From assembly GCA_030078075.1 (NCBI GenBank), contig CP119640.1, positions 620,001 through 684,000 of the forward strand: a DNA stretch of 64,000 nt, written 5' to 3'. Source of the DNA: Crithidia sp. LVH-60A. Taxonomy: Eukaryota > Euglenozoa > Kinetoplastea > Trypanosomatida > Trypanosomatidae. Positions within the stretch are counted from its first letter, which is position 1. Each line of letters begins with the position of its first letter. Below are positions 29,430 to 39,880 of this stretch, piece after piece. The notes beneath the pieces were generated by a model. That model had not been told where the DNA came from, did no database searches, and saw only the letters and a program-made list of their open reading frames with translations. The translations under genes were made by a program, and so were the position numbers.

Positions 29430-31731
29430 GGTGCCCGCAGAAGTGAAAGAGTGCGACGGTAAAAGAAAAAGTAGTGCGGTCTGCTCAACTGTAAGAGTAG
29501 CTTTCACGTGTGAGAGGAGAGTGACTGCTCTTGCGCGGTCCACGAAGTCCCCCTCTGCAAACGCGAGTACTACTGGAGGCAACAGTGTGTCTGTGGGAGA
29601 AAAAAAAAAGCAAGAAAAAAGGCACCAGCACAACTGCCGTCGAAAATCAGCTGGAGAGATTCAGTCGTGCAGTAGTGACGCTGATGCCGCCTGTGTTGAG
29701 AGAAAAAGAACTTATCTTACCTATGCTTCAATCGCGAACGGTGACCAGAAAAAATTGTCACAGACTGTTGTGATATCGTATAATCTGAAAGAGCGATAAT
29801 AATAACTGATGAAAGCAAAGGTAGCCAACGAGTGTTCAACGAGAAAAGTTTACAAAAAAACTCCTTTTTTTTGTTGGCGGAGAACTCTTGCGGTTCAAAA
29901 ATAAAATAGATGAAAAAAAGGAGGAGCTGAAAACACCTGGAAAAAAGGAAAATTAAATTCAACGTCAGTTGGACGAGTGACAGGAGTGTTCCCACAGCAA
30001 AAGAAAAAAATGGTAAAAAGCGTAGAAAAGAAAAGTTGAATTGGAGAATGAAAAATACGAGAAGAAGAAATACGAGAACGTAGAGTTGAAGGTTTAAATT
30101 TTGGTCGAACGTCACTCGAAAGGGCAAAAAGAACGTACAAATGGGAAGGGAAAAAAAAAGAAGGTAACTAGTTGTCAAAATGAAGTTGAGAAAAAAATTT
30201 GAGAGACAGCGAAACGTAGTTACATACGTTTACTTAGCGAACAGGCAACAGGCTGCGGCTTACTTTGGCGCTCTCAAAGAACAGCTTGGCGAGCAAAAGA
30301 TATCGAGTGTAGAAAAAGAGAGTTATAAAATAAAAAAGTCGTTTTCTGCCCTCCGGCTCAATCGCGAAAAGCTAGTTAAAAATAGAAAAGGAAAAAAACG
30401 AGTCGGATCACACGCGAAAAAAAAGTTGAACACGCAATACTCCAAGCGTTCTTCAAAAGGCAAGAATGCAGAGTTGTCAAAAAAAAAAGGAGGGGAAAAA
30501 AAAAAAAGAAACCCGAAGAGCAAATGGTGCACGTCGGCGAAATCAACAAAAAAAAAAACTCAGAAGAGTGGGGGAAGAGAGAGTTGTGGGAAAGGGGAGG
30601 GGGCAGGTCAGCGCACTTTACGAACGTGGGTCGGAGTAGGGGGCGCTTTGCCGCACACAAAAAAAAAGCAAAGCACAGAGGAGATATAAGGAGTGCGAGT
30701 AAGTGCGTGCCACCGGGAATAGTGAGAGAGTAGAGAAAGGGAGAAGGATTTCGAAGAGAGTGAAAAAGAGAGAGAAAAGGGGGAGGGGAACGTAGAGAAA
30801 ATAGATAGCATTGGGAAGAAAAAGAGAGCACTTTTTCGTTTACTGCTGCTTTCTCAGAGGTGCGGAAACTCCTTTTTTTTTCGCTTGCTTGGGCTGTTGT
30901 TATTATTTCTTCACTGCTTCACCTCTTTCTTTTTTTCCGAAGGTGAAAAAAGCGGATAAGCAAGTCGGTGACAAGATACGGAAGAAATATTGACTCGTTG
31001 CGTCGCTGAGACGGGCAACTAGAGGAGGCTATGTGATGTGCAAAATTGAAGATTCTGCATGCACACCTCTGCGAAGGTGATGCATCACCACTCTCTCTTC
31101 AGAGCCAATACACCTCGCCTTTTCTGCCACACAGACTCGGAAAAAGCATTCTTTTTTTCTCTATTTTGTTTTCCTTCTTTTCGAAGGTGTCTACGTGTCT
31201 ACAACACACCTCACATGTTCGAGATGATGCAAGGGAGAGGTCACAGAAAAATATGGGAAAAAGAAATAATACACAAAGATCTACATTGCGTTTCTGTTTC
31301 TCCACCTCTCAGGTAAGAAACATCTGACACCCGATGCTCGCACGCGTCAGCATCGTGACATGCACGCCAAACACCGGCAAACCCAAAGACTTTATCCACC
31401 AGCTCACTGCAGCTCAATCTAGCACTCCAGTAAACGGCTCTGACTTGCGAACAAAGACGAAATGAAACAAAGCTGCTGATTCTCAGTTTTGATTGCGAAA
31501 AGAGCTTAGAGCAGAAGAGGAAGAAAAGAAAAAGGTTTCTCAAGAAGCAAAAGCACACATACACACAAAGGCAGGAATGATAAACACTCGGGCCCGGCAG
31601 TAGACGCACTCTTCGTTTTGAAAAGAGAAAGAGAAGACCGGTGCGTCACTAGGAATGCTCGTGGAGACCGCACTACCGCGTTCATCTACGTGCAGCACTC
31701 CGCTCTACTTTCCCTCTGTCCGCGTTCGCGC
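29430..31731. other. Very long spacer, ferric reductase 5' side / TOG 3' UTR
   Basis: About 2.3 kb, among the longest gene-free stretches. Plus strand is strongly purine-rich from 29.8 to 30.8 kb (pyrimidine-rich in the transcript), with a T-rich plus-strand patch near 31.15 kb. The plus-strand frame at 30180-30689 is nearly all Lys/Arg/Ser and is composition-driven. No RNA gene recognised. Confidence 0.55.
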
Positions 31732-34700
31732 TCATGACAAATTCTGCACCACCGCCGGTAGCTGAAAAGCCGGTGCCGACGCTGCGTCCTCCTCTACCTT
31801 GCGCTCAAGCTTCCGCTTAATGTACATCCGAAACGCCTCGGAGCAGCGCTTGAACTGCAGCCGGAAGGCGTCCTCGTAGCGCGACGGCGACGTCGTCTTG
31901 AGAAAGCCGTAGAGCTCGCTGATCCCCTCCGCCGACGTGACGTGATTGCGGATGTGGGTGAAAATGTCAGCCAGCTCCTTCGTCAAATCACCACGCTCGG
32001 CGTTCGCTTTGGTGGGTGTCGTGGCTGATGGCGTGGCCACCGTCCGCGGCGTGCCGTGAGCGGTGGAGGGCAGCGGCGACGAGTGGGTGGTGCCGCTGCC
32101 ACGCCCGCTGTGCACCGGCGTCGCTGCGCCATTACGTGGATGCACCTTGACGGGTGTCCGCCGATGGGCCGCCGGGGCCGTTGGCGATGGCGCACGCACC
32201 ACATCCATGGTGCTCGCAGCTGCAGGGGCAAGTGCACTGGCAGAGACAGGCACAGGCACTGTCTTGCCCAGAGATGCAGAGGGGGCTGCAGGAGCGGCCT
32301 TCACCGTTACGTGAGGGTCGACGTGCGCGCTCGGCTGCTTCTTGCGCGGCGTCGGCGTCGTTGCACGTCGCACCGGGGTGGTGGTCGTCGTCGTCGTCGA
32401 CGCAGCCTTCTCCCGCGTTGGTGGCGCAGGGGACTGGCTGGCGCGCTGAACGTGGCGGCTTTCCTCGATCACCAGCTGCTCATTCTGGCCCTTCTCCTTC
32501 GCCGCCTTGTCCTGCATCTCCAAACAGGCCCGGATGAAGTGGGTCACCAAGTTCTGTGGGCCGACAAGCTTCTCTGCCGTCGTCAGCAGCGACGGGCCGA
32601 GCCGCTTCGTTGCGTTCTGCAAGATCGTCTTCACCGTTCGAATCGGCATGTCGTCCAGGTTGCGAAAGGCGCTAGGTGGGTGCTGCAGGAGGAACTCGTG
32701 GCAGTACAGCACCGTAGTATCCGCCGAGACCTTCGCCTGGTCCACGCGCATAATGCACTTCACGGTCACCTGGATGTACTTGAGGTCACTTTTGTGGCTC
32801 GAGGAGAGGTAGGCACCCGAGTAGGTGGTCAGACGCGTGAGGAGCGCACTAAATACGTCGTCGGTACGGCAGCCCTCCAGCATCTTTAGCGTCATCGCAT
32901 TCAGCGCCTTAATGATCGACTCCTGCAGCGAGAACTTTTCGGTGAGGAGGCAATCGAAGAAGACGCCGGTGATTCGCACGAGCAGCTGGCTGTGGCAACG
33001 GGACGTACACGTCGGCGTGCTAAAGAGTCCGCTCAAGGACTCAATCAGCGCTTTGGTCAACTCGGCGTCGAAGTTCTGCGTGTTTTCGTAGAGACGCTCC
33101 ACCATCGCCTGGATCACCTCGGGAGTTCCGCAGTCGACGCCGGCGCGGAGGTGGCGGTCGAAGTCGCCGCACATCCGCTGCGCCACATCCGGCGTCGCCG
33201 AGCGCAGCCCGACGAGGATCTCGCGTATGGTGTACATGTCGCCCGTACCGGCCGGCGATGGCGAGGGGCTCCAGGCGGAGTCCTGCGCAGCTGCAGCACC
33301 GGCGCTCCTCGCCGCGGTCTTGGCCTTTGGCGTTGCGCAGACCGTGTCGGGCACCGCTGCCGCGTCGTCTCCTCTGGTCTTCGCAGGTGCCTCCTTCCGT
33401 GCCTGAGCCGCCGGGGACCGCCCAGGCGCGGCCGCAGTCTCCGGGGACGGCGTCGCCACCGCCGCCCGCTCCAGTGAGGCAGCGGACAACTGCGCCACGC
33501 CACCCTCCTTCGCCAGCGTTGCGACACGCGCGCTGCTCGGCCCGTCGCGGTGCGTGTTCATCGAGCCACGGCGGTGCGGCGTCTCTGCTGCAGTGCTGGT
33601 GCGCGGCGTTGCCACGCGTGGCGTTGTACGGCGACTCTCCTCGTTGTCGTACAGGCTGTTCACGGTAGCGTTCAGCGTCGTGGATCGCGGGCTCGACTCG
33701 GGACGCGCCGCCTGCTCCGACTTTTCTGCCTCAGCGCCGTTGCGGCGGTGGTGCTCCAACTGGCGCTCGATCGCCGGCATCACCACCTGCTGCTCCGCCG
33801 GCTTGAGCCGCTGCACGCATTGTTGCACGGAGTCCTCGCCAACAACGCCGACCATCCACCCCAGCACCTGCTCAGCGATGACGCGTACCTCGAGGATGCG
33901 GTCCATCATGGAGTTCACCACGGCGGGGGTGAGGAGCTGCATTCCGGCGCGCGGCAGCGTCGCGTCTGGCGCGAGTTGCTCGAAGCCGCTCACCATCATC
34001 TCCAGCACATTTTGGCGGCAAATGTTCGACTCTGACGTGAGGGGCTTCTGCAGCAGCGGCAGCAGTGACTCGAGCCCAACCTCGCGCATCGACAGAAAGG
34101 CCACGTTGCGCGCCTCCTCCCGCAGCGCCGTCTTCTGGTCACCCAGCATCGCCAACACGCCGGGAGTGAGCCGGCGCAGCGCAGCGTTGCACTCGCCTCT
34201 CACGGCGGCGCCGACGACCACGGGAACGAAGCGCAGGACGTCCACCACGACATTCTTGTTCGCGTCCTCAAACCGGCTCTGCAGCGCCTTCAAGATGGCG
34301 ACAGCGGCGGCGGCCGGCAGGGGACGCGGTGTCTCCTCCACAAACGCCTCGGCGCGGCGCAGGCCGGCCAGTCGATCACGCCAGTCCTCGCCGGCGGTCA
34401 GCTCTTGCAGGATGGGGCGTAGCAGCGGTGGCGGCAGGGCACCGGTTGCCGCGCTGTTGCGTGGTGAGGGTCCGGCGGAGCTTGTCCGTCCCGTTGACAC
34501 ACGCGACGGCGGCCCCGACGAGGCCGCCGCATTGCCGCTGGCACCGAAGGCAGGAGCGGAGCGCCGATTCAGCGGCCCGTCGCCTTCGCAACTCGTGGTG
34601 CGTCGATGCGTCGTCGGCGGCTTGCTGGGCGATGGCACCGACACCCGCCCCACCGCGCCAGGACCGGGGGAGCGGCTGGAGGTGCGCACGCGCTTTCCTG

Positions 34701-37503
34701 GCGCCGCAGCGGGGGCGGTGGCGGATGCGGCGCTGCTTCCCGCGACGCGTGGCGGGGGCAGCGGCGCCGACCCGGTCGATTGCGTACTCGTGCGCGACGG
34801 ATCCGTTTTCTTTACCTCGCGGTCGTACATCGCCGGAAGGGGTGGCGGCAGCGACGCGACACACCTCTCGATGGCCGTCGTGCTGCGTGACGCGCGCCGC
34901 AGCTCCACAAGCAGCGCCACGGTGTCCTGCCGCACACCAGGGTTGTTGAGGTCCGCGCAGGCGGCACGCACAAAGTGCAGCACGCCGCGCACCTCTATCA
35001 CGTCGCCCTCCGCCTCTTCGCTGTCCGGCTGCCGCTGCAGCGCCTCGCGGACGTACTCGCACACCTCCTGCACCAGCCGCGGTGTCTTCGCCATCGTCGC
35101 GGTATCGAGCATGTGCCGCACAACAAAGCGCATGCCCATCTTCTGCGCAATCAGCTCACACACGTCACGCACTAGCGGCTTGTTCTTCGCATCTGAGAGG
35201 CGCGGCGTCATGCCGGACACGATCGCGTAGCCAGCCCCCGGTGTCAGCTTCGTCGCCTTCCGCACCGCTTCCTGGAACACCTGCGCGATGAGTTGAAAGA
35301 CCTGAAAAATCGGCTCGCGAAACGACGGGTGGGCACGCACGTACACGACGAGCGGGTTCATGCCGTGCGCTGCCTGCGCGGGGGTCCACTGCTGCACCAT
35401 TGTCAACAGCTTCGCCACGCCCTCCTGGCGTCGCGACCACTCTGTCGAGCGCACCATGTCGGCGACCGTGTTGTCGCCATCTAATAGCCCTAAAATTACC
35501 ATCACCGCCTCCATCTTTGGGGGCAGCGACGACTCCAGCGCGATACCGTCCTCCATCGCGCTCTTGCTAGGTGTGGCAAGGTCGCCGTTCGCACCGCCAA
35601 CGCTGCCGCCGTAGCGACCCGGCGCGCCGCGAGAGCCGGACGCTGCGTTAGCTGCCGGTGAGGAGGCTGAGGACACACTCTCGCGAGGTGCCGCTGACGC
35701 GCGCGCCGAGGGCTCGCCGGCTTCTTCGCGGGAGGTGGAAAGGCGACGAGCAGCTGGCGGGGCAGCGCGGGCACCCGGCGCTTGTGCGCGACTTGACGGA
35801 CCTGCTACCGACGTTCTCCCCACAACGTCGTCCACGCGCGGCAGCTTCTTCGCGGGCGAGTTAGACGGAGTGGCGGACACGGCTGCTGCGTTGGCGTGCG
35901 GCGTCGGGTGGTTCGACGCTGGCCGCGAAGACGCCGTCCGCGGGCCCACCGCAGGAGCCCCGCGAGCGACCGCGACGGCCATGTTGTGACGCTGGTTGTC
36001 ATCCATCTTCGCCAGAACAGGCTTGTACGGCGCCTCACCAAACGCGTGCATCAGCTTGTCAAGTAGCACATAGGCCAGGTCACGGATGAACGGCTTTTCG
36101 TCGTTGACCAGCCGCGCCAGCATCGTGATAGACCGCCCCAGCCGTGTGTAGCGGCTCTTGTCGTCCAGCACATCAATCATGCGGATGCAAAAATTGACGA
36201 CAGCCGTCCGCTGCGTTGGGTTCTTACTCTGCAGCGCGACATCAATGTCCTCGTTGCACTGGTCCATTGACAGGCAGTTGAAGCAGATGAGGTCCTCCAG
36301 CGTCTTGACAATGTGCAGCTGCACACTCACCTTCTTGTCCTTCAACTTGTCCAGGAGGAGCGGTACGTACACCTTCGCGTGTGGCCCGAAGTCGCCGCGC
36401 AGACCGCGAGCGCACTCTTGGATCATCTTGAAGCCCAGCAGCATCAGCGGAGCCTGGGGGTCCACAAGGTACTCCTTCATCATGTTGACAAGTTCGTGAT
36501 AGTCGTCTTTAGCGCGGAACCGCGGCGCCGACAGCAGCGGCATCAAGGTCTCGTTCACGTACTCTACGCGCGTTTGCCACGTCGTCTCCTTGTCCAACGC
36601 GGTCCGGAAGAATTTCTTGGGCAGCCTGGGAATCACAGGAGACTCATCGAGCAGCGCGAACCCAGCGTCGTCGACAACGCCCGCATCGGCGTCGCCTACG
36701 AGCGAAGCAATCGGCTTCACAGAAGCGCTCGTGTCCTTTCCCGTGGCCGCGCTTTCGCTTGCTCCCTTTATCTTTTTTGGTGGCGCCTCGCCAACCTTGA
36801 CGGACTCAAACTGCTTCTGTAGCTCCTGTAGCTGTACATCGCGGAGATCTGTGAGAAAGCCTTTAATACTGGCGCCGACGTAGCGGTAACACTGGCAACA
36901 TAGCGCCACAGCCTCCTTCCGGACCTGCGGGTTGACATCGTTAAAGAGAGGCTGCATCGCCTTAAGGATCTCTTTTGTGGGAAACTGCTGAACGCCATAG
37001 TCGGCCACTAACGAAGCGGCCAGCTGTGCGGCTGCGAGTCGGTTTTTGGGTGTGCGGTGCGCAAACAGAGGCAGCAGCGCGGAAAAAACGGGCCTAACGC
37101 ACCCATCTTGTACTAGCGTGTTCACAAAGCTCTGACTCGCCTGCGCAGCCTTCGGCCGCCCTGTGAGCCCCTTTTCTAGAACAAGCGGAAGCACACCCTC
37201 TGCCAGCTGGGATTGCTGAGCTTCGCCGCAGGACGGCACGACGGCAGCGAGAGCCTCAAAAGCCGCCTCTTGCACCATAGCGTTGCTTTCGGCGGAGATG
37301 GGCTTCAGGGTATCGATAAGAAGCTTCGCGTGTTTCTCCGGTGCCTTCTGCACCTTTTCAAATCCCTGCTTCCGTGCCTTCCAGTTGCTGTGAACCAGAA
37401 GATCGCCTACAGAGAACGATTTAAAATCATCTTCGGGTTCCGTGGTCGCGCCAAGCTGCCCAGCACCGGCACTACCGCCCACGGGGCGGTCGTCTAAGTC
37501 CAT
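31732..37503 (-). CDS. XMAP215/CKAP5-family TOG-domain microtubule protein
   Basis: Encodes 1,923 residues from the ATG at 37503. The first module (about 20-235) starts 'LLVHSNWKARKQGFEKVQ' and ends 'FLTDLRDVQLQELQKQFE', the helix pattern of XMAP215 TOG1. A second TOG-like array covers about 295-520 (TTWQTRVEYVNETLMPLL; DKLKDKKVSVQLHIVKTLED). After a Ser/Pro/Ala linker come a third (from ILGLLDGDNTVADMVRSTEW) and a fourth (from LTAGEDWRDRLAGLRRAEAF) helical array. A C-terminal helical region (TIREILVGLRSATPDVAQRM onward) and a basic Thr/Pro-rich segment follow, then a final helix (DIFTHIRNHVTSAEGISELY). XMAP215 proteins bind tubulin and speed growth at plus ends. Basic linkers probably bind the lattice. 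CLASP is an alternative, but the N-terminal TOG pair favours XMAP215. Confidence 0.88.
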   Translation of the reverse strand: MDLDDRPVGGSAGAGQLGATTEPEDDFKSFSVGDLLVHSNWKARKQGFEKVQKAPEKHAKLLIDTLKPISAESNAMVQEAAFEALAAVVPSCGEAQQSQLAEGVLPLVLEKGLTGRPKAAQASQSFVNTLVQDGCVRPVFSALLPLFAHRTPKNRLAAAQLAASLVADYGVQQFPTKEILKAMQPLFNDVNPQVRKEAVALCCQCYRYVGASIKGFLTDLRDVQLQELQKQFESVKVGEAPPKKIKGASESAATGKDTSASVKPIASLVGDADAGVVDDAGFALLDESPVIPRLPKKFFRTALDKETTWQTRVEYVNETLMPLLSAPRFRAKDDYHELVNMMKEYLVDPQAPLMLLGFKMIQECARGLRGDFGPHAKVYVPLLLDKLKDKKVSVQLHIVKTLEDLICFNCLSMDQCNEDIDVALQSKNPTQRTAVVNFCIRMIDVLDDKSRYTRLGRSITMLARLVNDEKPFIRDLAYVLLDKLMHAFGEAPYKPVLAKMDDNQRHNMAVAVARGAPAVGPRTASSRPASNHPTPHANAAAVSATPSNSPAKKLPRVDDVVGRTSVAGPSSRAQAPGARAAPPAARRLSTSREEAGEPSARASAAPRESVSSASSPAANAASGSRGAPGRYGGSVGGANGDLATPSKSAMEDGIALESSLPPKMEAVMVILGLLDGDNTVADMVRSTEWSRRQEGVAKLLTMVQQWTPAQAAHGMNPLVVYVRAHPSFREPIFQVFQLIAQVFQEAVRKATKLTPGAGYAIVSGMTPRLSDAKNKPLVRDVCELIAQKMGMRFVVRHMLDTATMAKTPRLVQEVCEYVREALQRQPDSEEAEGDVIEVRGVLHFVRAACADLNNPGVRQDTVALLVELRRASRSTTAIERCVASLPPPLPAMYDREVKKTDPSRTSTQSTGSAPLPPPRVAGSSAASATAPAAAPGKRVRTSSRSPGPGAVGRVSVPSPSKPPTTHRRTTSCEGDGPLNRRSAPAFGASGNAAASSGPPSRVSTGRTSSAGPSPRNSAATGALPPPLLRPILQELTAGEDWRDRLAGLRRAEAFVEETPRPLPAAAAVAILKALQSRFEDANKNVVVDVLRFVPVVVGAAVRGECNAALRRLTPGVLAMLGDQKTALREEARNVAFLSMREVGLESLLPLLQKPLTSESNICRQNVLEMMVSGFEQLAPDATLPRAGMQLLTPAVVNSMMDRILEVRVIAEQVLGWMVGVVGEDSVQQCVQRLKPAEQQVVMPAIERQLEHHRRNGAEAEKSEQAARPESSPRSTTLNATVNSLYDNEESRRTTPRVATPRTSTAAETPHRRGSMNTHRDGPSSARVATLAKEGGVAQLSAASLERAAVATPSPETAAAPGRSPAAQARKEAPAKTRGDDAAAVPDTVCATPKAKTAARSAGAAAAQDSAWSPSPSPAGTGDMYTIREILVGLRSATPDVAQRMCGDFDRHLRAGVDCGTPEVIQAMVERLYENTQNFDAELTKALIESLSGLFSTPTCTSRCHSQLLVRITGVFFDCLLTEKFSLQESIIKALNAMTLKMLEGCRTDDVFSALLTRLTTYSGAYLSSSHKSDLKYIQVTVKCIMRVDQAKVSADTTVLYCHEFLLQHPPSAFRNLDDMPIRTVKTILQNATKRLGPSLLTTAEKLVGPQNLVTHFIRACLEMQDKAAKEKGQNEQLVIEESRHVQRASQSPAPPTREKAASTTTTTTTPVRRATTPTPRKKQPSAHVDPHVTVKAAPAAPSASLGKTVPVPVSASALAPAAASTMDVVRAPSPTAPAAHRRTPVKVHPRNGAATPVHSGRGSGTTHSSPLPSTAHGTPRTVATPSATTPTKANAERGDLTKELADIFTHIRNHVTSAEGISELYGFLKTTSPSRYEDAFRLQFKRCSEAFRMYIKRKLERKVEEDAASAPAFQLPAVVQNLS

Positions 37504-38490
37504 CCTCCTCACGCTTACCTGTCGGACAAATGCAAGATTTCCCAACGGTGTGCAGGGAAGAAAAATGTGAAACAAAAGTGGCACGGGCGTATAGGTAACA
37601 CCCTGTTTTCCTATATCTGTTTCCTCTTCGCGCCAATGCTAAACAGGTGAGAGGAAAAGTTATCAGGAGGAAAGGTAGAGGAAGGGAGTACATTGCAGTG
37701 AAGGCAAATAATTTCTTTTACTTTGTCTTTAAGCGCGAGCTTGAGCACAATGTTGAACACAATCAGCAACCATAGGATTCGGCTTTCAATTCACGCGTAC
37801 AGCGAGGTCTAGAAAGCACGAGACTGATGTCCTTCGAGCTGCGTCCCTTCTGCTGAAAGAGTTGGTCCACGCTTTCAAATCTGCGCGCAGCAGAAGAGTG
37901 GTGAGTTGGAATAGTGCTCGCTCACTGACACCAACACTTCGCGAAGGAATCCACAATCATGACGCGCTCCCAAGCGAGCAGGTATAGTGACCATGGCGCG
38001 ACGTACAATTTCGTTCGTCCCTCTCAAGGAGACTTTTAGCCACATTCTCAGCACTTGTATGTCCATCCGACACAGAAACAAATTTTAAAAAAGAAAAGAA
38101 TAAAAACACAAAGAAAGAAGCCATTTCAGAGCGTTTTGAGCTGTGCTCAGAAAACCTGGCACACAGTCGTGACAACTTCAAGAAGCAGGAAAAGAAGATG
38201 ACCAGGGGTGACAGCGGCGGCTGTTTTGCGTACGTGAGACAGAAGCCACATTTTGAGACACAGCGTAGAGAAAGAAAAAGTGAAAAAAGCACAAAGTAAG
38301 ACAAGTTGAGCGAAAAAAAAAAAAGAAGACACTGGAAGCACGACAACAAGCTTACTCTTTGACTAGAGAAAGAAGATAACAGAGGCAAAAGCTGAAGAGG
38401 GAAGGGATAGAGAAAAAAAAGAGAGAGCATCAGCTTTGGTTGGTGTTGCGAAATCTTTTGAAGGCGTCAATGACGGTATCTATGGGCGGT
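37504..38490. other. Intergenic spacer, TOG gene / 166-aa gene 3' UTR
   Basis: About 1 kb. The acceptor for the TOG gene is probably the AG near 37519 after the tract complementary to 37555-37580. The remainder is A-rich plus strand. Nothing else seen. Confidence 0.5.
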
Positions 38491-38991
38491 CTACTTAGTG
38501 TTGCGGGCGGCGAATTCCTTGAGCAGCGCCTCGACCTCGGCGTCGACGTTGTCAACCTTGGCGACGTTCTTCCGTTCATAGACCTCGACGTAGCGGTCGT
38601 TGCGGTTGACTATGATGACTCCCTCGCCGACAATCACCTGGTTGGTAGATGGCGTAGTCTCGGTGGTTTCGTTCAGAAACGTTGCCTCAACTGTGCTGGT
38701 GGCGTGGTCGGAGCCGGCGGTAGAGCCGTTGCTGCTATCAGACACGGACGCCGACGAGCGCTTGGTCTTCCGCGGCTTCAGGTAGCGCTTGTGAGTGCGG
38801 TTAAGAATGCGGTAAAGCTTCCGTATAATGAGGAAGTACACCGCCCAAACCCAGTACTTCCGAAAAAAGGCAAGCAGCTCCGGATACACTGTGCGAGCAA
38901 TCTTTGAGGGACTTAAGCTGTAGAGCGAGTTTCGCACCACCGACAGTGCGGCAGGCAGCTGATCCGTCACCACGTCAGCGTAGAGAGACAT
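38491..38991 (-). CDS. Conserved-looking small protein with one membrane segment, unknown function
   Basis: Encodes 166 residues that I do not recognise. The N-terminal half has amphipathic stretches (ADVVTDQLPAALSVVRNSLY) and one likely membrane segment (FFRKYWVWAVYFLIIRKLYR), followed by strong positive charge (RTHKRYLKPRKTKRSS). By the positive-inside rule the basic C-terminal side faces the cytosol or matrix. A Ser/Thr-rich middle (SSASVSDSSNGSTAGSDHAT) leads to a C-terminus with NQVIVGEGVIIVNRNDRYVE and KVDNVDAEVEALLKEFAARN, a likely short helix. GC-rich third positions and a clean ATG support a real gene. No catalytic motif is visible. Confidence 0.75.
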   Translation of the reverse strand: MSLYADVVTDQLPAALSVVRNSLYSLSPSKIARTVYPELLAFFRKYWVWAVYFLIIRKLYRILNRTHKRYLKPRKTKRSSASVSDSSNGSTAGSDHATSTVEATFLNETTETTPSTNQVIVGEGVIIVNRNDRYVEVYERKNVAKVDNVDAEVEALLKEFAARNTK

Positions 38992-39880
38992 TTTTGGGCT
39001 TGACCAGTGACAAGCTTCGTGTTACAGGTACGAGTCGAAGCAAGAAAGGCAGAGAGAGAGAGAGAGAGGGAAGTCGTAAAGTGAAAGTGGAGCAAGGATC
39101 TGCGTGCACGGGTGTCTTGAACACTGCTTCTGTGTGGCCAGCACCGATGAAAGCATATGTCACAGAGGGCCGCAGCGCAGCAGCAGCCCGCAAATATGAG
39201 GAGGTTAAACGAAGCTTTGCGCAGTTTAGATGCACAAGAAAGGTACAGCAAAATGCCTGTCTCTCCTTGACTCACGTTTCAGTGGGATGTCAGCTAAAGT
39301 GAAAAAGATGGAGAGGCGACCGCTATTGAGAAAAATAGTAACGAGAGCTGCCAACACACACAACACAGGAACACAATATCGTATTGAAAAGGGGTACAAC
39401 ACAACACGAAACAATGAAAACGGGAAAAAACAGGAATATCAGCTGTCTGACGCTGACGGTTTTGTTTTATGATACAGATCAACTCTACTGAGAAACGCTC
39501 TTTTCTTTTCACGTTCGTCAAGCTACAAGAGGAAAAGCTTCGGTCCCCGCAACTGCCACGTCAAAGAAGCCCCGGGCAGTGACCACCGCACTGACAGCAG
39601 GCCACACCAACAACTACTTGAAATCAGCGAAAACTTCCATTACCAGCTACTTTCGCAACGCTTAGCACGAGCTGTCTTTTTTGCCGTCCTTTCACTTTTC
39701 CTTTTATCCTTTTTTTTTTGGAGGCCAGACGACGTGCTGTCAAGGAGTTGCTAAAGGGCAAGAGGTACTGTGGGAAGCAATCAGCTCTAAGAAGAAAGCA
39801 AGAAGTCGATGGGCAAACTGCACCTGTCACTGCTACCTCCGCAAAATGAGCTGGGAGGTGCCGCTTTCCTTCGCCTTGCT
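38992..39880. other. Intergenic spacer, 166-aa gene / PH-like gene 3' UTR
   Basis: About 0.89 kb. Starts with a short acceptor-like GAGAGA tract (39049-39069) upstream of the 166-aa gene. The rest is mixed A-rich sequence with a T-rich plus-strand patch at 39.67-39.72 kb. No gene or RNA seen. Confidence 0.5.

Noticed and set aside
29430-29633. 68-residue N-terminal extension of the ferric reductase
   Set aside because: Begins far upstream and reads like translated leader; the ATG at 29429 starts a normal family N-terminus.
30180-30689. 169-codon plus-strand frame, Lys/Arg/Ser-rich
   Set aside because: Lies antisense in a purine-rich spacer; the A-rich composition alone gives long Lys/Arg frames.
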